From contig JAOULX010000005.1 of NCBI GenBank assembly GCA_029881795.1, positions 124,001 through 188,000 on the forward strand: a stretch of 64,000 nt of DNA, written 5' to 3'. The notes under the pieces are model-generated. The model was not told the origin of the DNA. It searched no databases and saw only the letters and a program-made list of their open reading frames with translations. Position numbers and translations under genes: made by a program. Below are positions 45,586-55,878 of the stretch, piece after piece. Numbering within the stretch: position 1 is the first letter of the stretch; each line of letters opens with the position of its first letter. The DNA is from Gammaproteobacteria bacterium. GTDB taxonomy: Bacteria; Pseudomonadota; Gammaproteobacteria; SZUA-229.

Positions 45586-46380
45586 TTATACTGCTACTAC
45601 ACCTTTAATATGTTCATGTGACTGATAACCGACCAATTCAAAGTCTTCAAATTTGAATTTGAAAATATCTTTCACATCCGGATTAATTTTCATAACTGGT
45701 AACGGTAACGGCTCACGCGAAAGCTGTAGTTGTGTTTGATCCATATGATTTGAGTACAAATGCGCATCACCAAGAGTATGCACAAAATCTCCTGCTTGCA
45801 GATCACATGCCTGCGCCACCATCATGGTTAACAAAGCATATGATGCAATATTAAATGGCACACCTAAAAAAATATCAGCACTACGCTGATAAAGCTGACA
45901 AGACAACTTTCCATCGGCTACATAAAACTGGAAAAACGCATGACAAGGCGGCAGAGCCATATCTTCTATTTCACCAACATTCCAAGCACTAACAATAAGA
46001 CGACGAGAATCAGGGTTGTTTTTAATTTGTTCGACAACCTGACTAATCTGATCAATATGGTGACCATCAGGTGTTGGCCATGAACGCCACTGATAACCAT
46101 AAACATGACCCAGATCGCCGTTTTCATCGGCCCATTCGTCCCAGATCCGAACACCATTATCTTTCAAGTATTTAATATTGGTATCACCTTTAAGAAACCA
46201 CAGCAACTCATGAATAATTGAACGTAAATGGCATTTTTTTGTAGTCACCAAAGGAAAGCCTTCGGCAAGATTAAAACGCATTTGATAACCGAAAACTGAA
46301 GTAGTGCCTGTACCGGTTCGGTCTTCTTTTTTTACGCCGTTGTCTCGAACGTAACGCATTAATTCCAGATACTGTTTCAT
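45586..46380 (-). CDS. thyA: thymidylate synthase
   Basis: Methylates dUMP to dTMP using methylene-tetrahydrofolate. Full-length 264 residues with the family hallmarks: [20 protein letters not shown], the catalytic Cys in [40 protein letters not shown] and [15 protein letters not shown]. Its ATG overlaps the lgt stop in TAATG, so the two are translationally coupled, as in many Gammaproteobacteria. Confidence 0.98.
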   Translation of the reverse strand: MKQYLELMRYVRDNGVKKEDRTGTGTTSVFGYQMRFNLAEGFPLVTTKKCHLRSIIHELLWFLKGDTNIKYLKDNGVRIWDEWADENGDLGHVYGYQWRSWPTPDGHHIDQISQVVEQIKNNPDSRRLIVSAWNVGEIEDMALPPCHAFFQFYVADGKLSCQLYQRSADIFLGVPFNIASYALLTMMVAQACDLQAGDFVHTLGDAHLYSNHMDQTQLQLSREPLPLPVMKINPDVKDIFKFKFEDFELVGYQSHEHIKGVVAV

Positions 46381-47174
46381 TAAACCTTAACCTGTTTTTT
46401 ATAAGCTAAAACCAGCAACCCAATACCAGCTATGATCATAGGTGTCGATAGCACCTGACCCTGACTCATCCAGTCGAAGGCAACAAAACCCATCTGTGCG
46501 TCTGGCACCCTGAAAAATTCTGTACTGAAGCGGAAACTGCCGTAGCCCAGTAAAAACAAACCGGAGACTGCCATCCGTGGTTTTTTAGATGAAGAGAAAA
46601 ACCAGAGGATAATAAATAACAACAGACCTTCAGTCAGTGCCTGATATAACGATGACGGGTGTCTGGGCAGCTTATCAACATGCGGGTAGATAAAAGCCCA
46701 TGGCAGATCTGCATCGGCAACACGCCCCGGCAACTCTGCATTAATAAAATTCCCCATTCTGCCCGCAAATAAACCCGGTGGAGCCAGAGGCAACATGAAG
46801 TCGGTAATATCAAAATATTGCTTTTTATATTTTCGTGCAAACAAAATCAGCGCCGTCATGACTCCTAGCGCACCACCGTGAAATGACATACCACCTTCCC
46901 AGACTTTAAACAGGATGGCCGGGTTATCAATAAAAGCAGAAAAATTATAAAAAAGGATGTAGCCAATGCGTGCGCCTAGTATCAATCCAACAGCGCCATA
47001 AAAAACCAGATCTTCGACTTCTTGTTTGCTCCAGCCTGAAGCGGGCTGTTTTGCCCTGTGCATGCCTAATATCCACATTAAAGCAAAGCCGGTTAAATAC
47101 ATCAGCCCATACCAGTGAATCGTTAATGGGCCAAGACTAATAGCAACCGGATCAATTTCTGGGTATACAATCAT
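46380..47174 (-). CDS. lgt: prolipoprotein diacylglyceryl transferase
   Basis: Lgt attaches diacylglyceryl to the lipobox Cys of prolipoproteins in the inner membrane. The 264 residues have seven predicted helices, the HGGALGV motif with its essential His, and the Lgt signature [39 protein letters not shown] at the N-terminus is also typical. It starts the lgt-thyA unit. Several lipoproteins in this window depend on it. Confidence 0.97.
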   Translation of the reverse strand: MIVYPEIDPVAISLGPLTIHWYGLMYLTGFALMWILGMHRAKQPASGWSKQEVEDLVFYGAVGLILGARIGYILFYNFSAFIDNPAILFKVWEGGMSFHGGALGVMTALILFARKYKKQYFDITDFMLPLAPPGLFAGRMGNFINAELPGRVADADLPWAFIYPHVDKLPRHPSSLYQALTEGLLLFIILWFFSSSKKPRMAVSGLFLLGYGSFRFSTEFFRVPDAQMGFVAFDWMSQGQVLSTPMIIAGIGLLVLAYKKQVKV

Positions 47175-47275
47175 GTTTAGATTCTGACTCGATAAAAAAT
47201 GAGCCTACAATTAAATCATACCTCGCCTGAAAACTCATCTATAACCGGTCAATATCCGGCTTTAAGTCTCAATAT

Positions 47276-47299
47276 CAGCCGAGCCTGAAGATTCGGCTG
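47276..47299. terminator. hairpin 3' of the activase operon
   Basis: CAGCCGA and TCGGCTG form a 7-bp stem about 13 bp after the stop of the minus-strand gene at 47312. There is no T-run, so termination is uncertain. Confidence 0.4.
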
Positions 47300-47311
47300 T
47301 TGCTGGCTACT

Positions 47312-48889
47312 TTAGTGGCTGCTTACTAAGCCCTGATCCCGCATGGCGTAAACCGTATTGGCTGCTGTTAGAGCACAGCGATGCTTAGGGTACCAGCTTG
47401 CAGGCAGCTTTTGTGTGGTAATGTACTCAGCGACTCTTTCAACCGACTCTGTACTCAGTACCTGATCCATATCTTTTTGGGCTTTTTCACGGGCTTTAAA
47501 TAGCGCCATTTGAATACGACTATAAACATTCACAGCACCATCACCTGAGGTTTCAATCGCCAAGAAATGTGCCTCAGGAAATTTTCCGGTAACTAAGGCC
47601 TGGACCCCATCGGAAACACCAGATGACGGCATACAACCAAAGGGTTTAACACTCAAAACCAGATGCGATTTGCTGTATTTAACTGACTGTATAAGTTTTC
47701 CCACTTCCATATGACCTTCACCACCACGCAGCTCATTATCGTAAAATTCATGACTGTCTTTTGCCAGTTCATCCATATCAGCCAAATGATAGTCATTGAG
47801 GCCTATCGCTTTTGCATAGCGATTAAACCACATAAGCATAATTGTTCTTGCAAATCGTAATAACAATAATTTTTTATAAAGACGAAGCCGTGTCGTCCAT
47901 TTGTTTTTCAACTTTAATTGCTGACGCGCGTCATACATCACAGCCCAGATAATATACAGCGTCCAGTTAGTAACAGGCTGAATATCAACTTCAGCACCTT
48001 CCTGCTCAAGAAACGCCTGTAACTTATAGTTACCGTCGCCTTCTGTCGTCATTGCCCAAAATTCTCCGATCACAGACACTTTTGGTTTAACCTGAAGCCT
48101 ATTCAGGGGAACCGCATCAAGTATTTTTTTACTTTCATGCAGCGCAGGTATGACGTTCTTATTGCTAAGCAGCTTAGCAACAATTAGTTGCCGGCATTTT
48201 TCCAACGCTCTGTTTACATCGCCTTTGTTTTCTTCATACGGACGCATTCTGTATGCCATCAGGTTAATCACATCACCTAATATTATGGCTTTAAACATAC
48301 CCCTGAAAAAAGACACATTGTAATCAAGCCCCATTTCTGGGCCACCTTGATTAAGATCACCATCGCTATCGAACAAGACCACTCGAAAGCCTTCAAATCC
48401 TGCATCACGTAACGCCTTCCTGTATTCTGTAACGTACAGTCCAAATCGGCATGGTCCACAAGCTCCTGCCGTGGTAAATATATAATTATCAATGATCTCT
48501 CTAGTTGAAAGGCCCTGTTTATCTCGCAGCTCTATCAGGTACTTAACTAGGTTGCCGACGGTAAAATAGGTAGGATTACACTGTCCGCGATTACCAAACT
48601 CCTTACCAACCTGCATAGCCGCATTATCAGGACAGTCCAGTGCGATAAATTTATAGCCAAGACCATTGCTGGCCGCCTGAATAAAAACATCCTGCATTAA
48701 AGTTAGTCCGCCAAACAGGATAGTTGTGTTTTCTCGCTGATGCCGTCTAAAGTCAGTCGGGTTTTTATCAACCCAGTGATTGGTCTGCCCAGGTTCAATA
48801 TTTAAAAGTTCAGCCTGCTCTTTTTCATAAGCTCTTATTTTGTTTTCAACCACGTCAAAATCAATCTTGAAAACGTTATTACTTTTCAT
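47312..48889 (-). CDS. 2-hydroxyacyl-CoA dehydratase-like protein (activase partner, COG3581 type)
   Basis: About 525 residues from ATG 48889, which has a GGAG ribosome site; the longer frame upstream lies inside the preceding gene. It resembles the C-terminal segment of the large activase-related proteins that combine BadF/HgdC ATPase and dehydratase-like domains. Conserved Cys: RGQCNPTYFTVGNLVKYLIE, TAGACGPCRFGLYVTEYRKA and KPFGCMPSSGVSDGVQALVT; these are candidates for iron-sulfur ligands. SFFRGMFKAIILGDVINLMA is also typical. In many anaerobes these domains form one fused protein. Here the gene overlaps the 1235-residue activase by 11 bp, so a 1:1 complex is likely. The reaction is unknown. 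Confidence 0.8.
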   Translation of the reverse strand: MKSNNVFKIDFDVVENKIRAYEKEQAELLNIEPGQTNHWVDKNPTDFRRHQRENTTILFGGLTLMQDVFIQAASNGLGYKFIALDCPDNAAMQVGKEFGNRGQCNPTYFTVGNLVKYLIELRDKQGLSTREIIDNYIFTTAGACGPCRFGLYVTEYRKALRDAGFEGFRVVLFDSDGDLNQGGPEMGLDYNVSFFRGMFKAIILGDVINLMAYRMRPYEENKGDVNRALEKCRQLIVAKLLSNKNVIPALHESKKILDAVPLNRLQVKPKVSVIGEFWAMTTEGDGNYKLQAFLEQEGAEVDIQPVTNWTLYIIWAVMYDARQQLKLKNKWTTRLRLYKKLLLLRFARTIMLMWFNRYAKAIGLNDYHLADMDELAKDSHEFYDNELRGGEGHMEVGKLIQSVKYSKSHLVLSVKPFGCMPSSGVSDGVQALVTGKFPEAHFLAIETSGDGAVNVYSRIQMALFKAREKAQKDMDQVLSTESVERVAEYITTQKLPASWYPKHRCALTAANTVYAMRDQGLVSSH

Positions 48890-51800
48890 TAGCATTTGCT
48901 CCTTTTTTGACCTCGACTGAATTATCTGTTTGCGACCCCGCCAGTTGCTGGCCAAGCAGTGCAGACTGATTGTTTTCTTTTTCGATGTTAAAATCTTTGC
49001 GCTTAAATTCAACTTCGACTTCATCTCTGGCATTAATATCAACCACTTTCTTTTGAATCAGATCCCGCTTGTCCGCTGACTCCTGTAAGTAACGCTGATA
49101 CTGCTCATCGATTTTAATCCATTTATTACTGTCCTCACTCATCAACACATCGTCAAAATTTTTAATATGCTGCTGTAGTAATTCAATCCGTTTTTTCTTT
49201 ACCCTCTTTTCCAGCTCATTGGTCTGCTTAAGCCGTTCATTAAGCAACTCCTGATAGCGCTCTAATGTATAGGCGTAAGTTTTTACTCTTATTTTTATAC
49301 TGCCGCCAGGTTTATTTGCATCGATATCATGCATCGCCATATATGGTGTTTTGCTACTGGAAATAATTTGATCAATAATGCCGTAGCTTGGTGCATCATG
49401 CCCGCATTTAAAACTAGATAAATCCAGAACCGCCACATTAGGATGACGTGCTGCAAATTTTGCTGCCCATACTTTTTGTACAGAATTAACCGAATAATTT
49501 TCTGGCCAGACATCCGCTATATCAAACGCATCTTTGATCAGACCTTTTTCAATATCATCTTTGAAAAAGCGAGATAAATAACCACTGTCTTTGGGTATTG
49601 ATCTGATTGATATAACCGGATACCCCAACGACTGAAACTCTTCTAATATTTCATGATTCAGGCCTGGGTCATTATGATATGGCCGACCAAGCATTAACAA
49701 AACAACAGTGTTGTTTTTCTCTGCCTGTGTTAAAACTTCCAGACCTCTTCTTTGCAAATCAAGATCGACCGTTTCCATCGCTAGCCAGGCATTTTCACAC
49801 GCCATAATATTTTCATCTTTATCGAGCTGTAGAATATCACCCCAGGTTTCAGACAATTGTTTTTCTAGTAATTTTCTGTCGGTAAAATCAAGCGCCCTGT
49901 CATAATACGCAATATCGTTCTCTTTAAAAAAGTTTTTCTCTTTAGTAAATGCAGCATTAACCACTTTGGGCGTACCAGCCACTACAGGACAGCTTGTTGA
50001 TGCGACCATCTCAGAAGTAAAACTTTGAATTTTTGTTATACAGGGAAACCATATAACATCCAGAGCTTTTCGCTTATGCTTTTTATAAAGAAGATGATGA
50101 ACATGAGCCAGCGAGACTTTTGCCGGATAACACGGATCGATCGAACCGTATTTACCACCCTCTAGCCACATTTCCTCAGATGTCTGATCGGAAAATACGA
50201 TATTGTTCGATAGCAGACCCAATCCTTCGAGATAGGCGCGCATAAAAGGCGCGTTGGTATAATGATTTAAAACACGCGGAATACCAACGCGTACCTTCTT
50301 ACGCATTAAGCGTATCTGCTCTTTCTGTGCTTTATGCTTAGTACCACCAATAACGGCCAGCATGGTCTTCATCAGGCTCATCGACATAACATCCTGCTTA
50401 CATTTTTTGTCATTGCTGACTTTATCAGCCGGTAAGCGTCTGAATACTCGGTTAGCCTCATAATCAACCAGATTAGGGAACTCGGCTTTTAATTGTTTTC
50501 TTTTCTGATTCAGTGTCACAACGGCCTCTTTTGATTCAACCGTGCCTTTTTCACAAGAAAACCCTGCAATGTAACGCGATATTTCACCATCTGGTGACTC
50601 GGTGTCGATAAACGTTCTAGAACAGTTGTTCTCACAAAAATTACAGCGTGTCTCCTCATCTGTGCGTGAGCTGACTTTTAAGTTGATGGTTTCATCGATA
50701 CCAATAAATGTCGAGTAACCGCGCTGTTCAACAACGCGTCTGGCCTCAACAGCAGCGCCCATGGCACCGGCTTCGCCACAATGCGGATGAACAATGACTT
50801 CGGCATCAGGTACGCGCTCTTTAATATAATCTACCTGTGCTTTTACAGCAGCGAGGTTGTATTGTGTCCCGCCTTGTAAAACAAATTTTCTTCCCAGCTC
50901 GGACATGCGCGGAATCTGAACCACATACTGCCAGACATTTTTTGGTAAGACACGAGCCAGCCCAGCAAACAGCTCTTCTTTACTAAAACCCTCTTTCTGG
51001 AAATTAACACGGTCCGTATCAAGAAACACCGCGCAACCATAACTGAATTTCGGTGAAAGCTCGGCACTGAATGCAACTGCTGAAAACTCTTCAACTTTGA
51101 CACCAAACTGATCGGCCATTGATTGTAACAACATGCCGTTACCAGCCGAACACTGATTTGATAAGCGGAAATTTTTGATCTGTCCATGCTGCAAAAACAG
51201 CACTTTAATATCTTGCCCGCCTATATCACAGATCACATCGACATCATCGCCACAGCTGATTTTTGCACTCATCATGTGCGCGACCGTTTCAACCACGTTT
51301 ACATCACAGCGGGTTGATTTCTCAAGCACATCAGCAGCATAACCGGTTGCGCCAAAGCCCAGCACTTGCAACTGACAATTTTGTTCTAGAGCATAGTTTT
51401 TTAATGCCGCCAGCAACTCTTTAGTATCTTCTATCGGGTTGCCTTTTGATAACTGATATTGTTTACAAATCAGTTCCCCCTGCTCATCTATCAGCACGGC
51501 CTTGGAACTGGTCGAGCCGCCATCAAGGCCGATATAGGCTTTAATTACACTGCCAGCAGGATATTGTCTTGGTTTGAATAACGGGGTTTTATAGTTTTCT
51601 TTAAATGCGTCAAGCTCTGCAATCTCTTTATGTAAGCCCTGATCAGCACCGGCATTCAGCTCTGACTTTCTGCCATTTTTTATAAACTCTGCTAGCGAAT
51701 CAACACCTTTATATGTTTTGTCTGCTGATAATTCTGCAGAACCAAAAACAACCGAGCCAAAGGCGGCATAGTATTCAGCGTTATCCGGTACAATTATCAA

Positions 51801-52586
51801 GTCTTCAGGATTAACACCCTCTGCTGCCTGGTAACCTCTTTCACGCCATGTTTCTGGTATACGCTGCTGCCAGCACTGTTGCAAAAATGGTAGGTAAGTA
51901 TTTGGCCCGCCCAGTAGCAATACTTTTTCTGTCAGCGTGTTACCTCGCGTCAACACCGAGAGGTTTTGCATGACGATCGCATCGGCTAATGAACATAAAA
52001 CTTCTGATGCAGGTATCCCGGACTTGATAAGATTAACAATATCGGTTTCTGCAAAGACCCCACATTTGGCAGCAACATGATGAATTTTTTTCGCATCAAA
52101 ATCCAGCGTGGTTAATTTGTCGCGGTTGATACCTACTTTTAATACACATTTATCAATGGTTGCACCGGTACCGGATGCACACTTGTCATTCATTGACGTA
52201 ATGATTTGCCGTTCGCCGCTGTCTTTATTTTCTTTAAAAAGGATTATCTTTGCGTCCTGCCCGCCCAGTTCAATAATGCTGTTGACATCTGGATGCAGAC
52301 TTTCAACTGCCAGTGCTACAGCATTAACTTCCTGTACAAAGCCTGCACCGACCACATCAATCAACGGGCCTGCACCAGAACCGGTTATATAGGCTTTTAC
52401 CTTATTTGTTTTTAAGTCTGGATAAGTCTGATGAATATCAGTTAGTAATTCGAGTAATTTTTCGGCCTGTCTGGTCTCATGCCGCTCGTAGCGAGACCAG
52501 ATAATCTTCATTTCATCAGGATCAACCACCACACATTTAACTGTGGTTGAACCGACATCAATCCCTATAAATCGTGATGTATTCAT
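48879..52586 (-). CDS. large acyl-CoA dehydratase activase-related ATPase
   Basis: A 1235-residue protein with two BadF/HgdC-type ASKHA ATPase domains and a DUF2229-like region. Domain 1 (5-290): GIDVGSTTVKCVVVD, ELGGQDAKIILF, and the Cys positions used for the interface [4Fe-4S] cluster (NDKCASGTGATIDKC and AAKCGVFAETD). Domain 2 (345-620): YIGLDGGSTSSKAVLID, DIGGQDIKVLFL, SNQCSAGNGMLLQ and SYGCAVFLDTDR, again with both Cys. A zinc-finger-like CNFCENNC follows (about 655). Residues 760-1100 are the DUF2229/COG3580 part (VGIPRVLNHYTNAPFMRAYL, SIDPCYPAKVSLAHVHHLLY). Related activators use ATP to drive electrons to very low potential. Here it lies beside the multihaem cluster, 153 bp downstream; its target is unknown. 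Confidence 0.88.
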   Translation of the reverse strand: MNTSRFIGIDVGSTTVKCVVVDPDEMKIIWSRYERHETRQAEKLLELLTDIHQTYPDLKTNKVKAYITGSGAGPLIDVVGAGFVQEVNAVALAVESLHPDVNSIIELGGQDAKIILFKENKDSGERQIITSMNDKCASGTGATIDKCVLKVGINRDKLTTLDFDAKKIHHVAAKCGVFAETDIVNLIKSGIPASEVLCSLADAIVMQNLSVLTRGNTLTEKVLLLGGPNTYLPFLQQCWQQRIPETWRERGYQAAEGVNPEDLIIVPDNAEYYAAFGSVVFGSAELSADKTYKGVDSLAEFIKNGRKSELNAGADQGLHKEIAELDAFKENYKTPLFKPRQYPAGSVIKAYIGLDGGSTSSKAVLIDEQGELICKQYQLSKGNPIEDTKELLAALKNYALEQNCQLQVLGFGATGYAADVLEKSTRCDVNVVETVAHMMSAKISCGDDVDVICDIGGQDIKVLFLQHGQIKNFRLSNQCSAGNGMLLQSMADQFGVKVEEFSAVAFSAELSPKFSYGCAVFLDTDRVNFQKEGFSKEELFAGLARVLPKNVWQYVVQIPRMSELGRKFVLQGGTQYNLAAVKAQVDYIKERVPDAEVIVHPHCGEAGAMGAAVEARRVVEQRGYSTFIGIDETINLKVSSRTDEETRCNFCENNCSRTFIDTESPDGEISRYIAGFSCEKGTVESKEAVVTLNQKRKQLKAEFPNLVDYEANRVFRRLPADKVSNDKKCKQDVMSMSLMKTMLAVIGGTKHKAQKEQIRLMRKKVRVGIPRVLNHYTNAPFMRAYLEGLGLLSNNIVFSDQTSEEMWLEGGKYGSIDPCYPAKVSLAHVHHLLYKKHKRKALDVIWFPCITKIQSFTSEMVASTSCPVVAGTPKVVNAAFTKEKNFFKENDIAYYDRALDFTDRKLLEKQLSETWGDILQLDKDENIMACENAWLAMETVDLDLQRRGLEVLTQAEKNNTVVLLMLGRPYHNDPGLNHEILEEFQSLGYPVISIRSIPKDSGYLSRFFKDDIEKGLIKDAFDIADVWPENYSVNSVQKVWAAKFAARHPNVAVLDLSSFKCGHDAPSYGIIDQIISSSKTPYMAMHDIDANKPGGSIKIRVKTYAYTLERYQELLNERLKQTNELEKRVKKKRIELLQQHIKNFDDVLMSEDSNKWIKIDEQYQRYLQESADKRDLIQKKVVDINARDEVEVEFKRKDFNIEKENNQSALLGQQLAGSQTDNSVEVKKGANANEK

Positions 52587-52739
52587 AGTTACAGGTTGGT
52601 CACCAGGCTTCCGTACAAAGGGGAAGCTAAATACTATACGATTTGATTATCAATTTATAGGTATTTTTAGCCCGCTAATGCTTCAACCCATGCTCTATAG
52701 CGTCTAATAACTTATTTTATTTATGGTTACTTCAGCTTA

Positions 52740-55700
52740 CTACTTTGCTCTCGGTTTCTTAACATGCGTGCTGTCGCTGTGAAAATATTTATAACGATAC
52801 AAACCATCCGCTCCATGACAATCCGCGCAAACAATATTCTGGCTGTCATTGTTCCTTAGAAAACTCGTCATGACATTACCTTCTGCTTTTATCTTTTCAG
52901 GACGTTCTTTGTTTTTTGTATTCACATCTTTATGCAAGGCCTGCCACTGATGCGGGTTATGACAACTCGCACAGGTAATAGCGCCAAAATTATTTTGTCT
53001 GCCGTCTTCGTCAAACACACGTATGTCTGCAAGGTTTTTACCTTTGAGTATTTCCTGTCGTAGTTCTGTTGACCACAGCCGTATTTGTTTTGGATGCTGT
53101 CCCTGTTCAGGATCTTTCTTTGCGGCCTGTTTGTTTTCATCATGGCAACTGCGACAGCGCTGCTCAACCGCATCCTGACCGTTACCCAGCGGCTGCGCCC
53201 ATAAATACAAATCGGAAACAGCTTGATGGGGTACGTGACACTGCCCACAGAGCCCTGATACGTCACGTTTCTGCTGTAATACATTAACTGAGTTTTTATC
53301 GAAGTCATGATCGGTGCCTGCAATCATTTTTTTATCTTCATGGCATCTTACACAAAGACTGCTGTTTTCATTTGCGCTTAGTCTCAGGAAGCTGTTTGCT
53401 GCAGTGCCTTCTTCATCAAGCATTGCCATGCTTCGGTTCATTATGTCATCAGGATCCCACTGATGCGGGTTATGACAGCTGGCACAGTCTAACTTATCAG
53501 CACCGACTGACTGATGACCGTCACTGTCAAACAGTGGCAGTTGCTGCTGCTTGTTAAGTTTGTCAATACGCTGACTCATCTGCAAACTTATTGAAACACC
53601 GACTGGATGATCATGCTTACCGGGTAATTTTTTACCGGCTATCTGACCTTGCTGATGACAGGACAAGCAAAGTTTTGCAACCGCTGTTTTTGCCTGTCCT
53701 GGAGGCCGAGACCAGAGCGCATTCGCACCGGCATTATGTGGTTTGTGACAGTGTAGACAGGCGCCTTGCATATTTCCACTGACCTGCGCTGACACAGCCT
53801 CGTCATCATCCGTCGTCTTCAGGTGAGTAAACTCCTGTTCTGACAGATCGTGCTTAGTCAAAAAGACAGTTTTCTTATCCACATGGCAGTTAACACATAG
53901 CTGACTGACCCCTTTATCCTGAATCCTCAGAAAACTACTGTTAGCATCGCCCTCAAGCTTATCAATATCAATCTTTCGTTCATCGGGATTTTTCTTAACC
54001 GACCAGTTATGCGGATCATGACAAGTACCGCAACCAACTCTGCCATCATGGTCCGTCGGTAATCCTTTATCATCGTATAATGGTAATGCCTGCAACATCT
54101 GCAAATGATTTTTTCCCTTAATCTTGCTAGCCGAATGCTGCCAAGTTTCCAGCGTTGCTACTATTCCCAGCCGCTCTACCCCAACATTTACGGGATGTGT
54201 ATGTTCCCCCAGGGTTTTGTCTTTTGCTAAACCTTTCTCATTATGACATCCAATACAGGCCAGATAACCGGTACCATTACCAGCCAGCTTATCGCGCGCC
54301 CAGAGCTTGCTGCCATTAGCGTTGTGGACCAAATGACAGGTACCGCAAAGGCCAGACTCTTCCACATCCTGACCCAACGAATTTTCTGCATCCGGCGCGG
54401 TTAATCGCAAATCATGTTTAGTACCCGTGACATTCCACTTTTCCTTATGACAGGTTTTACACAATGGTGCCTCGGTACTGTTCGCTATTCTTAGAAAACG
54501 GTTACTGCTGTTACCCGTATCACCCGGCTCAGCTTTATTATCTTTATCATTAGGGTCCCACTGATGCGGATCATGGCAACTGGCACAGCTAACCCGCCCT
54601 TCAATCGCATCCTTCCATTTAAAGCCATTTTTACTAAATGTTGGCAGAGGCACTTTACGTCCCAGACGGCTGACATCAACACCAACCGGGTGACTGTATT
54701 CTCCAACCGTGTGCTTGTTTGCAAGCCCCTCTTTATCATGGCAACTCAGACACAGTGCCGCCATTGGCTCGAGGTTTTTATCAATCTCGCGCGCCCACAT
54801 TTTCGGTCCTTTACCTTTATGCGGTAAATGACAGGCACTGCAGGCACCGCCTTCTTTCACCTTCTGACCCCGGATGTTTTTTGTATCACCATCAGTCAGA
54901 TTCATATCGTGTTTACTATCGAGTACTGTTTTTTTATTGATATGACAAGTCTGACACAACACACCGTTGTTATTTTCTTGTAGTAATAGCCCCTGCGTGC
55001 TTTTCGCATCATGCGGTCGATGACATGTCTGGCAAATTATCTGCCCATTAACACCCTGTTTAGCCCCGGCTTTAACTAATGACGGTGCAATTTTGGCATC
55101 TACCGGTTTTATGTTAACTGGGTGCGTATTGAGGTGAGCGGCATCAGCCATTGACTGCGCATAGCGATCATCATGACACTGTCCACATAATTGTGAATTC
55201 GTATTCTTAATCCGCAGTAATTTTTTTTCTGCTGCAGCATGGGGCTTATGACAGGACTGGCATATCACTTCATTTTTGCGCCCGAACTTAGCACCGACTT
55301 TAACCAGAGCAGCCGGCTTGTGATGCATTTTTTTCATCACAGGATGCGAACCGGTTGTCGGGCCTTTGGTTTTTTCAGTATGGCATGCCATACAAAACTG
55401 TCCGTCAACATCACGCACCCGCATAAATGCCTGAGATTCTTTATCATCCCAGTCAACACCATGCGCAGTGTGGCAGGTGCCGCAGTACATACGACCATCA
55501 TCATTCAGAGGAAAAATATTTTTACCATCTTGCATTGGTATTTGAATGTTTTCAGAGGGTTTTTGTCCGACCGGATGGGCGTGCTTACCCGACTGCCAGA
55601 GCGGGCGCGAGTCCAGCACAAATCCATCGTGGCAAGAGAAACACATATCTTCTGTACTTGCCACATCCTGTTTGCCGGTTTTAACGACCGGGCGCGGATC

Positions 55701-55868
55701 GTATGGCACTAACGTCTCTACATTTTCACGCTTAAATGCTTTTAGCCACATAATATGACAGGTCGCACATTCACGATTCTCAGATGGCAAGCGTGGTGCC
55801 GATGACAGCGATTGAGAGACCAGCAGACTGATCAGCAGTAACAACAGATTCGACAATCGCCTTAGCAT
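52740..55868 (-). CDS. 24-haem c-type cytochrome with repeated four-haem modules
   Basis: A 1042-residue exported protein with signal peptide (LLLLLISLLVSQSLSSA). I count 24 CXXCH motifs, from CATCH near residue 36 to CADCH near residue 1018. From about residue 270 on, a module of roughly 190 residues repeats about 4.5 times. Each contains CASCHDPHQW-type, CKTCHKEK-type, CGTCHLVH-type and CLSCHDKEG-type sites, and modules end in a motif like GEYSHPVGVDVSRLG. Paired CXXCH domains of this kind form haem wires in periplasmic or surface proteins. No lipobox and no other membrane anchor. It follows the second NHL gene by 10 bp. Likely a long-range electron conduit; the acceptor is unknown. Confidence 0.95.
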   Translation of the reverse strand: MLRRLSNLLLLLISLLVSQSLSSAPRLPSENRECATCHIMWLKAFKRENVETLVPYDPRPVVKTGKQDVASTEDMCFSCHDGFVLDSRPLWQSGKHAHPVGQKPSENIQIPMQDGKNIFPLNDDGRMYCGTCHTAHGVDWDDKESQAFMRVRDVDGQFCMACHTEKTKGPTTGSHPVMKKMHHKPAALVKVGAKFGRKNEVICQSCHKPHAAAEKKLLRIKNTNSQLCGQCHDDRYAQSMADAAHLNTHPVNIKPVDAKIAPSLVKAGAKQGVNGQIICQTCHRPHDAKSTQGLLLQENNNGVLCQTCHINKKTVLDSKHDMNLTDGDTKNIRGQKVKEGGACSACHLPHKGKGPKMWAREIDKNLEPMAALCLSCHDKEGLANKHTVGEYSHPVGVDVSRLGRKVPLPTFSKNGFKWKDAIEGRVSCASCHDPHQWDPNDKDNKAEPGDTGNSSNRFLRIANSTEAPLCKTCHKEKWNVTGTKHDLRLTAPDAENSLGQDVEESGLCGTCHLVHNANGSKLWARDKLAGNGTGYLACIGCHNEKGLAKDKTLGEHTHPVNVGVERLGIVATLETWQHSASKIKGKNHLQMLQALPLYDDKGLPTDHDGRVGCGTCHDPHNWSVKKNPDERKIDIDKLEGDANSSFLRIQDKGVSQLCVNCHVDKKTVFLTKHDLSEQEFTHLKTTDDDEAVSAQVSGNMQGACLHCHKPHNAGANALWSRPPGQAKTAVAKLCLSCHQQGQIAGKKLPGKHDHPVGVSISLQMSQRIDKLNKQQQLPLFDSDGHQSVGADKLDCASCHNPHQWDPDDIMNRSMAMLDEEGTAANSFLRLSANENSSLCVRCHEDKKMIAGTDHDFDKNSVNVLQQKRDVSGLCGQCHVPHQAVSDLYLWAQPLGNGQDAVEQRCRSCHDENKQAAKKDPEQGQHPKQIRLWSTELRQEILKGKNLADIRVFDEDGRQNNFGAITCASCHNPHQWQALHKDVNTKNKERPEKIKAEGNVMTSFLRNNDSQNIVCADCHGADGLYRYKYFHSDSTHVKKPRAK

Positions 55869-55878
55869 CGACAGTGGC

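Noticed and set aside
55239-55712. 157-codon plus-strand frame opposite the 24-haem cytochrome gene
   Set aside because: A by-product of CXXCH-rich codon use on the other strand.
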